Positions 48,089-57,538 of a stretch of DNA of 64,000 nucleotides are shown one piece after another. The notes under the pieces are model-generated. The model searched no databases. It saw nothing but the letters and a program-made list of their open reading frames with translations, and was not told the origin of the DNA. Origin of the DNA: Photobacterium sp. TY1-4 (GTDB lineage: Bacteria; Pseudomonadota; Gammaproteobacteria; Enterobacterales; Vibrionaceae); the NCBI RefSeq assembly GCF_025398175.1, contig NZ_CP099735.1, forward strand, positions 1,736,001-1,800,000, written 5' to 3'. A program made the position numbers and the translations under genes. The stretch's first letter is position 1. Each line of letters begins with the position of its first letter.

Positions 48089-48913
48089 TCAGTAGACACT
48101 AATTAACCTTTCTTCATACCGCTTTTCATACTCTACTGGTGACAACTGATTATTGGAACCGTGTCTGCGTTTGACGTTGTAGAATATCTCGACATATTCG
48201 AAGATATCCATCCGCGCTTCTTCCCGAGTGGAATAGATCTTTCGCTTCACTCTTTCTCTTTTCAGTAACTGGAAAAAACTTTCAGCTACCGCATTGTCAT
48301 GGCAGTTACCCCGACGGCTCATGCTTGATTCCAGACCGTGCTGCTTTAAAAATTTATCCCAGTCATGACTTGTATACTGGCTTCCTTGATCGGAATGCAC
48401 GAGTACCTTCTCTGACGGTGAGCGTCGCCATATCGCCATCAGAAGCGCGTCCAATACCAGCTCTTTCGTTATTCTGCTTTTCATCGACCAACCAATCACT
48501 CTCCGAGAGAACAGGTCAACGACGACTGCGAGGTATAGCCAACCTTCGTGAGTTTTTATATACGTGATATCGGTCACCCAAGACTGATTTGGAGCAGTCG
48601 GGTTGAACTCCCTGGCCAACTTATTCGCAACAACGACATTCTCTGTGCCCACTTTGGGCCTGGGTTTTCGATATCCTCTTTGCGACTGTAAGCCTTCTCG
48701 TTTCATCAAGCGGTGAACTTGGTTGATACCGCAACATTCACCTTCATCACGTAAATCACTGTATATTTTTCGATAGCCATAAACGCCGCCAGATTCCAGC
48801 CAGAACTGCTTGATGAGTCCGAGAAGGTATTTACGCCGTTTCTCCTGTCTGCTGTCGGGTTGCTTAAGCCAAGCATAATAACCACTTGGGTGGATGCTAA
48901 GGACTTTACACAT
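48089..48913 (-). CDS. IS3-family transposase OrfB
   Basis: A 274-residue integrase-type DDE protein: WVTDITYI, VHSDQGSQYTS and NAVAESFFQLLK give the catalytic triad. It is normally made as an OrfAB fusion by minus-one frameshifting at the A7 run (48994-49000 on the plus strand as T7), since its frame continues upstream of the Met into the OrfA region. Confidence 0.9.
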   Translation of the reverse strand: MCKVLSIHPSGYYAWLKQPDSRQEKRRKYLLGLIKQFWLESGGVYGYRKIYSDLRDEGECCGINQVHRLMKREGLQSQRGYRKPRPKVGTENVVVANKLAREFNPTAPNQSWVTDITYIKTHEGWLYLAVVVDLFSRRVIGWSMKSRITKELVLDALLMAIWRRSPSEKVLVHSDQGSQYTSHDWDKFLKQHGLESSMSRRGNCHDNAVAESFFQLLKRERVKRKIYSTREEARMDIFEYVEIFYNVKRRHGSNNQLSPVEYEKRYEERLISVY

Positions 48914-48960
48914 ACGTCGAACAGGCCAAACAGCCTGATTGGCTTTGATAAAGGCGTACC

Positions 48961-49239
48961 TCAGTCGGACTGGCTTGCGAAGTACACCGCGGCTTTTTTT
49001 AATATGTCCCTTTCTTCGGTGACTCTTTGCAGCTCCTTTTTGAGTCGACGAATTTCGGCACTTTCATCGGACTTGGCTTGATATTGGGAGGAATCTGGGC
49101 CGTAGCGTTTAATCCAAGCATAAAGGCTATGCGTGGTAGTCCCTAAACGATTTGCCACATCGGCTACACTATGGCCTTTTTCAGTAACCTGTTTGACGGC
49201 TTCAACTTTGAATTCTTCTGGGTATCGCTTGTTGCTCAT
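48961..49239 (-). CDS. IS3-family transposase OrfA
   Basis: A 92-residue helix-turn-helix protein (MSNKRYPEEFKVEAVKQVTE and TTTHSLYAWIKRYG) with a leucine-zipper-like coiled coil (EIRRLKKELQRVTEERDIL). The start at 49239 has GAGGTG upstream. Near its end the sequence A-AAA-AAA-G is the slippery site for fusion with OrfB. Confidence 0.9.
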   Translation of the reverse strand: MSNKRYPEEFKVEAVKQVTEKGHSVADVANRLGTTTHSLYAWIKRYGPDSSQYQAKSDESAEIRRLKKELQRVTEERDILKKAAVYFASQSD

Positions 49240-49370
49240 AAGCACCTCTCTGCTAGTCATTTTGTCTAACTAAAAGGTGTCTATCAAGTCGGTGGCTATT
49301 CAGTAATTAGATCAGTGTTATTGGACATGTTGGCATCTTACTTTTATCAAATTTAGGTTGAGCCTCCCTA

Positions 49371-49428
49371 AGCCACATGCGTTCATGTGGCTGATGGGAG
49401 AGGGTAAGTTTGCCCACCATCGGTGGGC
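49371..49428 (-). terminator. Hairpins after the siderophore MFS gene
   Basis: GCCCACC at 49412-49418 pairs with GGTGGGC at 49422-49428 just beyond the stop of the minus-strand MFS gene, and AGCCACATG (49371-49379) with CATGTGGCT (49384-49392) beyond that. Neither has a clear T-run, so termination strength is uncertain. Confidence 0.5.
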
Positions 49429-49437
49429 GTTATGGGA

Positions 49438-50679
49438 TTAGGTAGCTTGAGGTTGAGGTGATGACCTTGGTATAGAGAGGCGAAGAAAACCAAGCCCAAA
49501 AGCAATGACAGTTGCAATAACCGCAATGCCATAGTGGGCACCATAACCTAAGTTGGCGATGACAATGCCACTTGCCAGTGCCATCAGAATGGCAACCGCC
49601 ATGTCTGTGGACTGGAAGAGGGTGAAGTCAACACCAGCTTGCTTGCCGTATGCCCATTCCATCATCAGGGTATAAAGGGCAACAAACTTCGCGGCGGCTA
49701 CTGCTGAACTGAGCACGTAGAGGATCGGTAAATGGAATGCGCTTATGATGAGCTCTAGCGTATCGAGGAAGAAGCAGGCAAAGACCAAGGCTTCTAAACT
49801 TAAACAGGTCAGCAGCATGGTACGAGCAGAAAAGTGTTTCATTAATATGGCACTGACTAGCACCCCGATCAGTCCAGTGATGGCGCCACCTCCTGCGGCA
49901 AGTATACCTAGATCGGTCAATTGAAGACCTTGATCAAACAGGTAAGGTATCATCATTGATTGCACGCCTCGTGTCCCTATTTGGCATACTACTACCATGA
50001 GTAACCCCAAACGAACGCTGGAACTGTTCCAGGCTCTGCGCAATGAAGGGTGGCACGTTTCGATTTGAAGTTGTGGTGAAGGCACCTCTTTACGAAACAA
50101 TGCAATTGTTGGTAGTGACATCGCAACAATGAGTGTCATCAGAACATACAGCGCCGTTTGCCATTGGTAGACCCCCATCATATAGATGAAAAGTCCACCA
50201 CCAAATAGAGCACCGATGTAAGCGCCTCCGACTTGCATTGAGTTGCCTAAATGACGACTTCTTTGCGGCAATCGATCGACCGCTAAGCCATCCGTACTGA
50301 TATCTGCAACAGTAGAGAATAAAGCCAGAGCAAACACGCTGATAAACAACAGGGCAGGGAGCTGTATCGCTGAAGTTAAAGCCATTCCAGTGAGGATGAC
50401 AACAACGCCTAATTGGGCAAAACCAATCAGTTTCCCATGGCTCAACAGTCCGCGGCGCTTTCGCATTGCTTCCACATAGGGTGCCCATAAGAATTTCAAC
50501 GCCCATGGTAGCATCGCTAAATAAAACAAGCCGATTTGAGAGGTTGAGATACCCTCAGAGCGCAACACGGCAGGTAGCCCTTGCAGTGTAAACATCCCAA
50601 CGAGGCTTTGTATGGTGTATACGCCAGCAAGAACCGCCAATAGTGGTTTGAGGCCCAGCGTCGTTTGAGCGGTGTTCAT
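49438..50679 (-). CDS. MFS transporter, YbtX/Irp8-like
   Basis: A 413-residue, about 12-TM major facilitator of the group found in siderophore loci (VLAGVYTIQSLVGMFTLQGLPAVLRSEG, WALKFLWAPYVEAM). YbtX of the yersiniabactin locus and Irp8 of the piscibactin locus are the comparisons I would make from memory. It starts 4 bp after the TonB receptor stop, so the two form an operon. It may export the siderophore or recycle it; in this locus without synthesis genes the role is unclear. Confidence 0.75.
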   Translation of the reverse strand: MNTAQTTLGLKPLLAVLAGVYTIQSLVGMFTLQGLPAVLRSEGISTSQIGLFYLAMLPWALKFLWAPYVEAMRKRRGLLSHGKLIGFAQLGVVVILTGMALTSAIQLPALLFISVFALALFSTVADISTDGLAVDRLPQRSRHLGNSMQVGGAYIGALFGGGLFIYMMGVYQWQTALYVLMTLIVAMSLPTIALFRKEVPSPQLQIETCHPSLRRAWNSSSVRLGLLMVVVCQIGTRGVQSMMIPYLFDQGLQLTDLGILAAGGGAITGLIGVLVSAILMKHFSARTMLLTCLSLEALVFACFFLDTLELIISAFHLPILYVLSSAVAAAKFVALYTLMMEWAYGKQAGVDFTLFQSTDMAVAILMALASGIVIANLGYGAHYGIAVIATVIAFGLGFLRLSIPRSSPQPQAT

Positions 50680-50683
50680 GGTA

Positions 50684-52651
50684 TTACCACTCCAGCTTCA
50701 TGTTCAAGCCAACCTCTCGCGCTGTACCGTAGTTGCTGTAGCGCGTGTTGCTTCGAGTGTACGCATAGGTGACGTACTCTTTGTCGGTCAAGTTATGACT
50801 GAACAAGCGCAGAGAGAGGTTGTCATTGATGGCATACTGAATAGCTAAGTCGACCAGAGTATATCCGTCTTGTGCCACCGTGTTGTTTTCATCAAAGTAG
50901 ATTTTTGAGGTGTATCGTGCGTTGGTAATGATTGAAATGTCGCCGTCTACCCACGTTTGAGGCAAGTAATACTCAAGCCCAGCTACAGCGGTTGTATCCG
51001 GTGCATAAGGCAGAGTGTTGCCTTGAATACCATTGTTGCCCGATTCGAATGTCGACTGACCGAAGGTGGCACCTAGTGTCAGAGTCAGATCATCTGTTGG
51101 GTAGTAAGCAAGGTCGAGTTCAATTCCTTTACTTTGAGCATCGCCCATATTGGTTAGGACCTGACTGTTGGGGTTGCCCGTGTACAATTGAATATCTTTT
51201 GTGTCGATCCAGTATAGAGCGCCACTAAAGTGTAGGGTATGATCGAGCAAGATGGTTCGCCACCCCAATTCACCATTTAGAGATTTCTCTGCATCATAGC
51301 CATTGGTATCGCCTGAGCTGCGTGGAACTGGACTAAAGCTACCAGGTCTGTAACCGCTGGTTATTGAGGCAAATATTCTTGAATCTTCATCCACTTGCCA
51401 GCCAAGCGCCGCTTTTGGTGAAACCACACTTTCCGACTTGTCCGATTGGTAACTGTCAATCATCCAAGCGGAGTTACCGCCAAAGTCGGACTCAGAAGCG
51501 AATCTTGATGCGCGTAATCCGCCAGTGAGGTCGACACTTTGTGTTAGCGCATAAGTCGCTTGGCCAAATAGAGCATAGGTATCGGTCTTGATGTCATTCT
51601 GAGCACCCGTGTTAACATCAAAGCGCCGATTTTCGTAGTAGCCACCAACTAATGTTGAAAGGTCATCGTTGAATTGGGTGTTAGCGCGTACCTCTTGGCT
51701 GAAGGTGTTTTGGTCTTCCACCCATTTTCCACCGACAAACTGACGGTCAACGTTGCGATTCTGGTACGCCGTGATACTGGTTAACTGGGTAGCCCCAAGA
51801 TCGTAACCCACATTTAAAGCATAGCTATTGACGACACGTTTAAGTTCAGGGATGTCTTGGCTGGTCGCCTTGTTGTTATATTCTTCTTGAGTTAAATACC
51901 ACTCTTCATGGCTGTCTAAGTGCGCAGAAGATACTGAAAAGGTGAGGGAGAGTGGTGATTGCTCAGGCAGATAGTGGAATCGGGCAGTACCGCTAAAGTC
52001 TTCGGTTTCATTGGCATCATCCGTATTGCTTGGAATATGACGAATGTTTCCTTCGTCTTTTAATGAGCGGATTGCAACATCAGCATAGGTTGTTTCGCTA
52101 ATCGCGACGGCGGCTGAGCCATCAAGCTGTTGACTTCGATTGCTGTAGGTAACACCTGCTGAAGCTACGGTCTCATCGGTAGCCTTTTTTGTCGTAATGT
52201 TGATGACACCACCTTGAGCATTGCCTCCGTATAGCGTGCCTTGAGGACCTCTGAGTAATTCGACTTGTTCTACGTTCAATAACTGCTGGGTGAGGAATGC
52301 ACTGTCTTGCAGTACACCATCAACGTAGATACTGATTGTGGGTGAATAATAGTCGGGTGAGCTAACGCCTCGTACGGTTGTATTGGCATACGTGCGGTTA
52401 CCTCGTGTCTGAATCATCAGCCCCGGAAATGCTTTCTCTAAATCTTTCACTTCGTGGATCCCCGCTTTCTCAAGCTCTTCACCAGTTTTAATCAACACTG
52501 AATTATCGACGCGCTCCAGAGGAATATCCTGCTTAGTGGACTCGATGATCATGATTTCCTGATACGTACTTTGAGCCGTTGCAATCGGGCTGATGGTGGC
52601 GGCAATAATGGCTAATGTGATGGGAGAAAGTAAGAAACTGTGCCTGTACAT
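50684..52651 (-). CDS. TonB-dependent siderophore receptor, FyuA/FrpA-like
   Basis: A 655-residue outer-membrane receptor. Signal peptide to about residue 27 (ending PIATAQS), a TonB-box-like EIMIIES, the plug (VKDLEKAFPGLMIQTRGN, VEQVELLRGPQGTLYGGNAQGG) and a 22-strand barrel ending in an aromatic residue (LEW). The plug and strands resemble FyuA, the yersiniabactin receptor, and hence FrpA of piscibactin systems. The ATG at 52651 has AAGGA 9 bp upstream. The MFS gene follows by 4 bp. In the promoter region an imperfect dyad at 52702-52738 (GCTTTTTTCC...GGAAAAAAAAGC) might bind the AraC proteins. Confidence 0.88.
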   Translation of the reverse strand: MYRHSFLLSPITLAIIAATISPIATAQSTYQEIMIIESTKQDIPLERVDNSVLIKTGEELEKAGIHEVKDLEKAFPGLMIQTRGNRTYANTTVRGVSSPDYYSPTISIYVDGVLQDSAFLTQQLLNVEQVELLRGPQGTLYGGNAQGGVINITTKKATDETVASAGVTYSNRSQQLDGSAAVAISETTYADVAIRSLKDEGNIRHIPSNTDDANETEDFSGTARFHYLPEQSPLSLTFSVSSAHLDSHEEWYLTQEEYNNKATSQDIPELKRVVNSYALNVGYDLGATQLTSITAYQNRNVDRQFVGGKWVEDQNTFSQEVRANTQFNDDLSTLVGGYYENRRFDVNTGAQNDIKTDTYALFGQATYALTQSVDLTGGLRASRFASESDFGGNSAWMIDSYQSDKSESVVSPKAALGWQVDEDSRIFASITSGYRPGSFSPVPRSSGDTNGYDAEKSLNGELGWRTILLDHTLHFSGALYWIDTKDIQLYTGNPNSQVLTNMGDAQSKGIELDLAYYPTDDLTLTLGATFGQSTFESGNNGIQGNTLPYAPDTTAVAGLEYYLPQTWVDGDISIITNARYTSKIYFDENNTVAQDGYTLVDLAIQYAINDNLSLRLFSHNLTDKEYVTYAYTRSNTRYSNYGTAREVGLNMKLEW

Positions 52652-52909
52652 CTTGCGGGATCCTTCAAATGACAATTTTATCGTCTATGGTGCAAATTTT
52701 GGCTTTTTTCCGCTAACTCAATGAGGGGAAAAAAAAGCGCGAACCGACGTTTTCTGTTTTTCGTGGGGTTTAAACAAATCACCCTTAGTATTTTTACACG
52801 AGCAAAGACTCGATTTCGTAATTAACCCATTGTTTAAAAATGATAAATCATGCATCTATTTAGGTGCTGTGCGGTTGAAATTAAAACGGACATTAGGTTT
52901 GTGGGTTGG

Positions 52910-53878
52910 CTATTGGTTCGGTAAAGTCATGCGATTAGGCGACTCTTTGCGTAATGAAAGATAGGCTGACGGCGGGCAGCCAAATTCACGCTTAAATGCA
53001 GCGGAAAAGTGACCATGATTTGCGTAGCCTACTTCTTGCGCGATATGGGAAATGTTCAATGTACTGAAATTGAGTAGTTCTGCTGCTTTTGCCATTCGTT
53101 GTTGAACGATATATTGATGGATTGTGGTGTTGAGTTCTTTCCTAAACCATTGTTTTAATGAGTTTTCATTGGTGCCAATACGATGTGCTAGTTGAGTGAT
53201 AGTCGGGGGGGTAATAAACTCTTTATCTAGAATGTCAATTGCTTTTCCCAGACTATTACTGTTATCAACTTGCTGAGGATAGGCATTGTCTTCAATTAAA
53301 TAGCGAGTGGCATCACTCATAAAGCTGTAAGACAAGTGGCGATGGATGCTGTCACACTGGTCGATGGCCATAGATAACCGGACTGAAAAACGAAGGAATT
53401 GAGCCGTGGCAGGTTTTATGATGATAAAGGGTTCGCGGTTTTTTAGCTGTCGTTGTGTCTTCTGGCCAATTTGCATAACATCGAGGTATTCGAGTATAAC
53501 TTGTCTCGGGATTTGCAGTGCAAACATTTGAGTCGCTTGTGGCTGATATCGACACAGCCCGGTCCGAGCATCTGAATAGCACAATGCGATCGTGTTGCTT
53601 GGTAAAATTCGCGGTTCTGACAAGCTGTGAATGTGATAGTAAACCGCGTTGCCGAGGTTGAGCATGATTGTCACAGAATCGTATTCGGCTGTGTCTGGGG
53701 TGTCCAACTGAGTCGGGGCGCAAAAATGTCCATGGAACTGGCTCAGTACGATTTCGTCGTTCAATTTGTTGCATCGCAGTGAAAATTTACATCGTGGATG
53801 TTTGAAGACAATGTTACCGTTCGTTTGGATGGACTCTTCTATGAGATCTAAATGAAAGGGAAGTCGATAGTAAGCCAT
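52910..53878 (-). CDS. AraC-family regulator of the siderophore locus
   Basis: A 322-residue regulator with C-terminal AraC helix-turn-helices (ITQLAHRIGTNENSLKQWFRKEL and ISHIAQEVGYANHGHFSAAFKREFG). It resembles YbtA/PchR-type proteins, which bind the ferric siderophore and activate the receptor gene. A Fur-box-like site lies 21 bp upstream of its start. It is placed directly upstream of the receptor operon on the same strand. Confidence 0.85.
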   Translation of the reverse strand: MAYYRLPFHLDLIEESIQTNGNIVFKHPRCKFSLRCNKLNDEIVLSQFHGHFCAPTQLDTPDTAEYDSVTIMLNLGNAVYYHIHSLSEPRILPSNTIALCYSDARTGLCRYQPQATQMFALQIPRQVILEYLDVMQIGQKTQRQLKNREPFIIIKPATAQFLRFSVRLSMAIDQCDSIHRHLSYSFMSDATRYLIEDNAYPQQVDNSNSLGKAIDILDKEFITPPTITQLAHRIGTNENSLKQWFRKELNTTIHQYIVQQRMAKAAELLNFSTLNISHIAQEVGYANHGHFSAAFKREFGCPPSAYLSLRKESPNRMTLPNQ

Positions 53879-53898
53879 AGTAATTACACCAATAAAAC

Positions 53899-53917
53899 GA
53901 TAATGAGAAACATTATC
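53899..53917. promoter_or_regulatory. Fur-box-like site
   Basis: GATAATGAGAAACATTATC matches 17 of 19 positions of the classical Fur consensus. It lies just upstream of the AraC gene at 53878, so iron-replete conditions would shut down the activator and with it the uptake genes. Confidence 0.75.
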
Positions 53918-54020
53918 ACCATTGAGTTGTTATGTCTATGGTTGCATTATTCGAGACTCTTCTGGTAAATAAACCCCAGTTGACTGGGGCGTTTAAATGA
54001 TGGGGCGTGGAAGGGAATAC

Positions 54021-55019
54021 TTAGGCGCTTTGATGGGATTTCCGATACTGAAGTGGGTTCTGGCCAAAGTGTTGTTTAAACAACTTCGTAAAGTGCGAAG
54101 GGCTGGAGTATCCGACTTTGTATACGATATCAATGATCGGGCGATCAGTAGATTTGAGCTCGCTGGCTGCAATGTCCATACGGGCTTGCTGTAGCAATTT
54201 AGAGAACGTTGTATTAAATAGCAGTTTAAAACCGCGTTTGAAGCTGGTTTCATTGGTACCGACTTCCTGGCACAACGCACCGATACTCCAGTTTCGGCCA
54301 GGGTCTGACTCGATCAATGTGTGCGCTTTCCGGATTTTGTTTAAGGTTCGGCTCGAAAGGCAAGGGCATTCTTCGGCTTTCTTGTGTGATTTGAATGCCT
54401 CGAGTTGACCGAGTAGTTTGGATAAGCACAGATAGGCCTGTGATGCGTTGTAAAGGCGATCTGTGACATCTGACATCTTTCGTTCTGCTTCTGTGCTTAA
54501 CTGTCGGATAAAATGCTGAATTTCAAAGCTTGTATCAAAAATTATGGGTTGGTTTTCAGTAAAAGGATAGTTTTCTCCCATTTCTGCCTGTTCTTTCATT
54601 TGCTGATAGATAGGACTCAAATATTGACAGTCAAATCGAATATCGGCTATCTCGATGAAGCTTTCTTCCTCGCTGATGAACACGTCATTGAAAGTGTTGG
54701 CTGAGAAAATAAGGACACTTTTTCCTTTTCCTATATGCGTTGGGTGCTCGGAGCCATTGTGCCAGAGAAGGCGTTCGCCTCGAAGTACTGTGAGGAGTCT
54801 CAGGCAATGGTGCTGTTCATCTTTATGAGGTTCATTTGAAATACATCCACCGTACCCTGAAAGAGTGTGTATTTGGCAACCTAGGCAGCCACTCATGGAT
54901 TGGCTGAGTGAAGTGGGGCGAAGCGCTGAATTCGTCGTTTTGCCTTTCGTACAATACGTCCTTATTTGGAAGTGAGTGGATCGAGATTTTGAGTAAACGC
55001 TGTTCATATTTGGTCCCAT
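54021..55019 (-). CDS. Second AraC-family regulator of the siderophore locus
   Basis: A 332-residue AraC/PchR-like regulator: N-terminal ligand-type domain (RLLTVLRGERLLWHNGSEH) and C-terminal helix-turn-helices (IGALCQEVGTNETSFKRGFKLLF and IDIVYKVGYSSPSHFTKLFKQHFG). The start may be 55019 or 55007 (second Met, better spaced GGGA). Paired AraC genes beside a FyuA-type receptor are what I recall from piscibactin loci (araC1, araC2). Confidence 0.82.
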   Translation of the reverse strand: MGPNMNSVYSKSRSTHFQIRTYCTKGKTTNSALRPTSLSQSMSGCLGCQIHTLSGYGGCISNEPHKDEQHHCLRLLTVLRGERLLWHNGSEHPTHIGKGKSVLIFSANTFNDVFISEEESFIEIADIRFDCQYLSPIYQQMKEQAEMGENYPFTENQPIIFDTSFEIQHFIRQLSTEAERKMSDVTDRLYNASQAYLCLSKLLGQLEAFKSHKKAEECPCLSSRTLNKIRKAHTLIESDPGRNWSIGALCQEVGTNETSFKRGFKLLFNTTFSKLLQQARMDIAASELKSTDRPIIDIVYKVGYSSPSHFTKLFKQHFGQNPLQYRKSHQSA

Positions 55020-55425
55020 TTAAAACGGCTTGGTCAGCTTACTGCTCACAATTTCCACTAAGATTTTGAGATGTGGGCCACACGATGAGGTTTCGTGTTA
55101 TATGCGTCGTCTCATGTTTTTGTTTTATTCTCGTCGTATGATTAGTCGTAGGGACGATAGGACTATTTTGTTGAGCGCCTATGTTCTTGTCTACTCACAT
55201 CGGGACTGATTTACTTCCATCTTGAGCCAGAATTGAGTAGCGATGTTGTGGTCGTTACATCTCATTTCTTGTTTCGTTGGTAGGTGGCATTGAGCGAAAC
55301 AGTTTTGAAACCTTTCGATAGTCGATGTTGGAGTGATGGGGCCCAAGATACAATCAATTAAGTGGCACTGATTTTATTCAATTGTATGGGATGGCCGGGC
55401 AGAATGCCCGGCGGTATGAGCATCG
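55020..55425. other. Gene-free right edge of the siderophore island
   Basis: No gene, repeat or integrase is seen in these 406 bp. Base composition changes back to the G+C-richer backbone near 55390. It would hold the promoter of the second AraC gene. Confidence 0.5.
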
Positions 55426-56073
55426 TTAATCTGCTGACAGAAACTCTTGCAGCAGCTGCTTATACATTGCTACTGGCTGGGCACCTGTCAGGGCGTCGGT
55501 CTGGTTGAACACCACGGTCGGCACTGCCGTCACGCCGTAGCGCGGCCAGTCGTGCAGGGTGGCTTCGATGTCGGCGATGGTTGCTTTGTCGTCAAGCTGC
55601 GCCATGGCAGGTTGCGGATCCAGGCCGACGGCTTCGAGTTCTTTGGCCAGCACGGTGCGGTCGGAAATGTCTTTGCGTTCGCCGAAGAAAGCGGTGAACA
55701 GGCGCATGGCCAGCTCGGTCTGTTTGTCGAAGGCCTTGGCATAGTCGAGCAGGATATGGGCATCGCGGGTATTGACGGTTTTCATCTCGTCAAAATAATC
55801 AAAAGCAAAGCCGAGCTCGGCACCCAACTGGGTCAGCTGGTCCCGGGCGTGCACACTGTCGGCCACGCTGGTGCCGTATTTCTTCGCCAGGTGTTCACGC
55901 AGGTTTTCGCCTTCCGGCGGAATGTCCGGATTGAGCTGGAAAGGTTGCCAGGTGATGGTCACTTTATCCTGAGCACCCAACTCGGTAATGGCTTGCTCCA
56001 GGCGTTTAAAGCCAATGATGCACCAGGGACACACCACATCCGAAATGATATCTAACCGTAATTGTTCCGCCAT
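55426..56073 (-). CDS. DsbA-family oxidoreductase (FrnE-like)
   Basis: A 215-residue cytoplasmic thioredoxin-fold protein with CPWC at residues 15-18 (ISDVVCPWCIIG), a helical insert, and the cis-proline region GVTAVPTVVF. No signal peptide. FrnE-type proteins act as dithiol oxidoreductases or isomerases. GAGGAACACA precedes the ATG. It is the first backbone gene after the siderophore island. Confidence 0.85.
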   Translation of the reverse strand: MAEQLRLDIISDVVCPWCIIGFKRLEQAITELGAQDKVTITWQPFQLNPDIPPEGENLREHLAKKYGTSVADSVHARDQLTQLGAELGFAFDYFDEMKTVNTRDAHILLDYAKAFDKQTELAMRLFTAFFGERKDISDRTVLAKELEAVGLDPQPAMAQLDDKATIADIEATLHDWPRYGVTAVPTVVFNQTDALTGAQPVAMYKQLLQEFLSAD

Positions 56074-56210
56074 TGTGTTCCTCTTCCTGTTGTGAACCAG
56101 TTTTTCATGTGCCGCAGCCTTTATAACAGCTTAGTTGTTAAAATGCTTGTGTCGGTTTCTTACCACCGGCGGGACGGAAAGGGTTGATTTTCAGCTCGGA
56201 AAAGTAAAGC

Positions 56211-56233
56211 AGGGAGCCGAGACGTGGCTCCCT
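56211..56233 (-). terminator. Terminator after the nucleoside hydrolase
   Basis: AGGGAGCC (56211-56218) pairs with GGCTCCCT (56226-56233) just past the end of the minus-strand hydrolase gene, with a T-rich stretch on the minus strand after it. Confidence 0.65.
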
Positions 56234-56274
56234 GAGCAGGAATAACGGGGAATAAAAACGGCTGTCAGCCAGTC

Positions 56275-57255
56275 TTACCTGCCGGACGTTCCCTGACCAT
56301 AGTTGATGATGGCCTCGCGATACAGCGCCAGCAGCGCGTCGCTGTTGACCTGAACGCCGACGCGTTGGCTGCGGTTGTCCTGCCAGTCGTCTGTTTGATA
56401 GCGGCGGCCATCATATTTTTGCAGCGTCATGCCTTCGGCAGGGCCGTCGGTGACGACCCGGACCGGTCCTTTGCGCAGGGTAAACAGCGCCGGGTCGATG
56501 ACATAGGCAATGGCGGATGGATCGTGAACATGACAGCCGTCCATTCCGAGTTTCTGGGCATAAAACCGCAGGTAGTAGCGGCTGACATCCCAGATAAATT
56601 CGCCAACATGACCCGCTTCGGCTTTCAGCGCATCCAGGTATGCCGAGGAGAACATGCTCTCTTGAGTGACATCCAGACCAATCACCACCACCGGCCAGTC
56701 GGCGGTCAGCACTTTGTCTGCCGCATGGGGATCGTCATGGATATTGGCTTCAGCGTATGGGGTGACGTTGCCGCGATGGCCGTTTTCGCCGAATGCACCG
56801 CCCATAATCACCACTTCTTTCACTAGCGAGGTAATTTCAGGGGCGGCTTCCAGTGCCAGTGCCAGATTGGTGAGCGGGCCGACGGCAACCAGGGTGATTT
56901 CACCCGGGTTGGCTTTGAGGGTGTCAATGATGTACTGATACGCCGGGCGGGGATCGGCTGTGGCGTGCTGTGGCTCGCTGGCATGGCAATCGCCGAATCC
57001 GGTTTCGCCGTGAACCACGACGGTTGCGCCGACAGGTGGACGAATCAAGGGTTTGTCAGTGCCTTTGGCGACGTCGGCGTTGAGCTGAAATTGCTCTTTC
57101 AGATACAGGGCATTGCGCATGCCGTTGTCGATGGTTGCGTTGCCGTAGACGGTGGTGATGCCGATCAGGTCAATGGCCGGGTGTGCTTCGGCAAACAGGA
57201 TCGCCATTGCATCATCGATGCCCGGATCGGTATCCAGAATAATTTTTTGTGGCAT
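56275..57255 (-). CDS. Inosine/uridine-preferring nucleoside hydrolase
   Basis: A 326-residue nucleoside hydrolase that splits ribonucleosides into base and ribose. The calcium-binding aspartate motif ILDTDPGIDDAMA is at the N-terminus, with VVIMGGAF and the EANIHDDPHAADKVL region typical for the family. The enzyme is cytoplasmic. It stands alone between two terminators, so it has its own promoter. Preference between purine and pyrimidine nucleosides cannot be told. Confidence 0.88.
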   Translation of the reverse strand: MPQKIILDTDPGIDDAMAILFAEAHPAIDLIGITTVYGNATIDNGMRNALYLKEQFQLNADVAKGTDKPLIRPPVGATVVVHGETGFGDCHASEPQHATADPRPAYQYIIDTLKANPGEITLVAVGPLTNLALALEAAPEITSLVKEVVIMGGAFGENGHRGNVTPYAEANIHDDPHAADKVLTADWPVVVIGLDVTQESMFSSAYLDALKAEAGHVGEFIWDVSRYYLRFYAQKLGMDGCHVHDPSAIAYVIDPALFTLRKGPVRVVTDGPAEGMTLQKYDGRRYQTDDWQDNRSQRVGVQVNSDALLALYREAIINYGQGTSGR

Positions 57256-57469
57256 AGGGTGAAGTGTTCTGTTTACGGTTATTGGTATGACAATTGTAAC
57301 CGGTTTCGGATGAGCCTCCTGTGAGTCAATTCACGGGAATGTGAAAAAATATGATGGGTTTTGTTTTGTGTTCGTGACATAAACCGGAACTTTGTGACGG
57401 GCAGCCCGGACGAAGAAGTGTTGTGTGTGTGCTGTCTGTTCTCCGAACTTCGGGGAGTTCAGATGAGAA

Positions 57470-57493
57470 AGCGCCCGGGGAAACCCGGGCGCT
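57470..57493 (-). terminator. Terminator of the ectoine operon
   Basis: AGCGCCCGGG (57470-57479) and CCCGGGCGCT (57484-57493) form a perfect 10-bp stem with a GAAA loop; on the minus strand TTTC follows. It lies 46 bp after the end of ask. Confidence 0.85.
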
Positions 57494-57538
57494 GAGGACG
57501 TTTGATGCTGACCGGGCGAACCGGTGTTGACTGTTGGG

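Larger units (their letters stand above)
48074..49302 (-). mobile_element. IS3-family insertion sequence, 1229 bp
   Basis: The ends TGAATAGCCACCGACT (48074) and AGTCGGTGGCTATTCA (to 49302) are perfect inverted repeats. The bases next to the ends (CTG on the left, GTA on the right) do not match, so there is no target duplication, which suggests a deletion or recombination after insertion. Confidence 0.88.
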
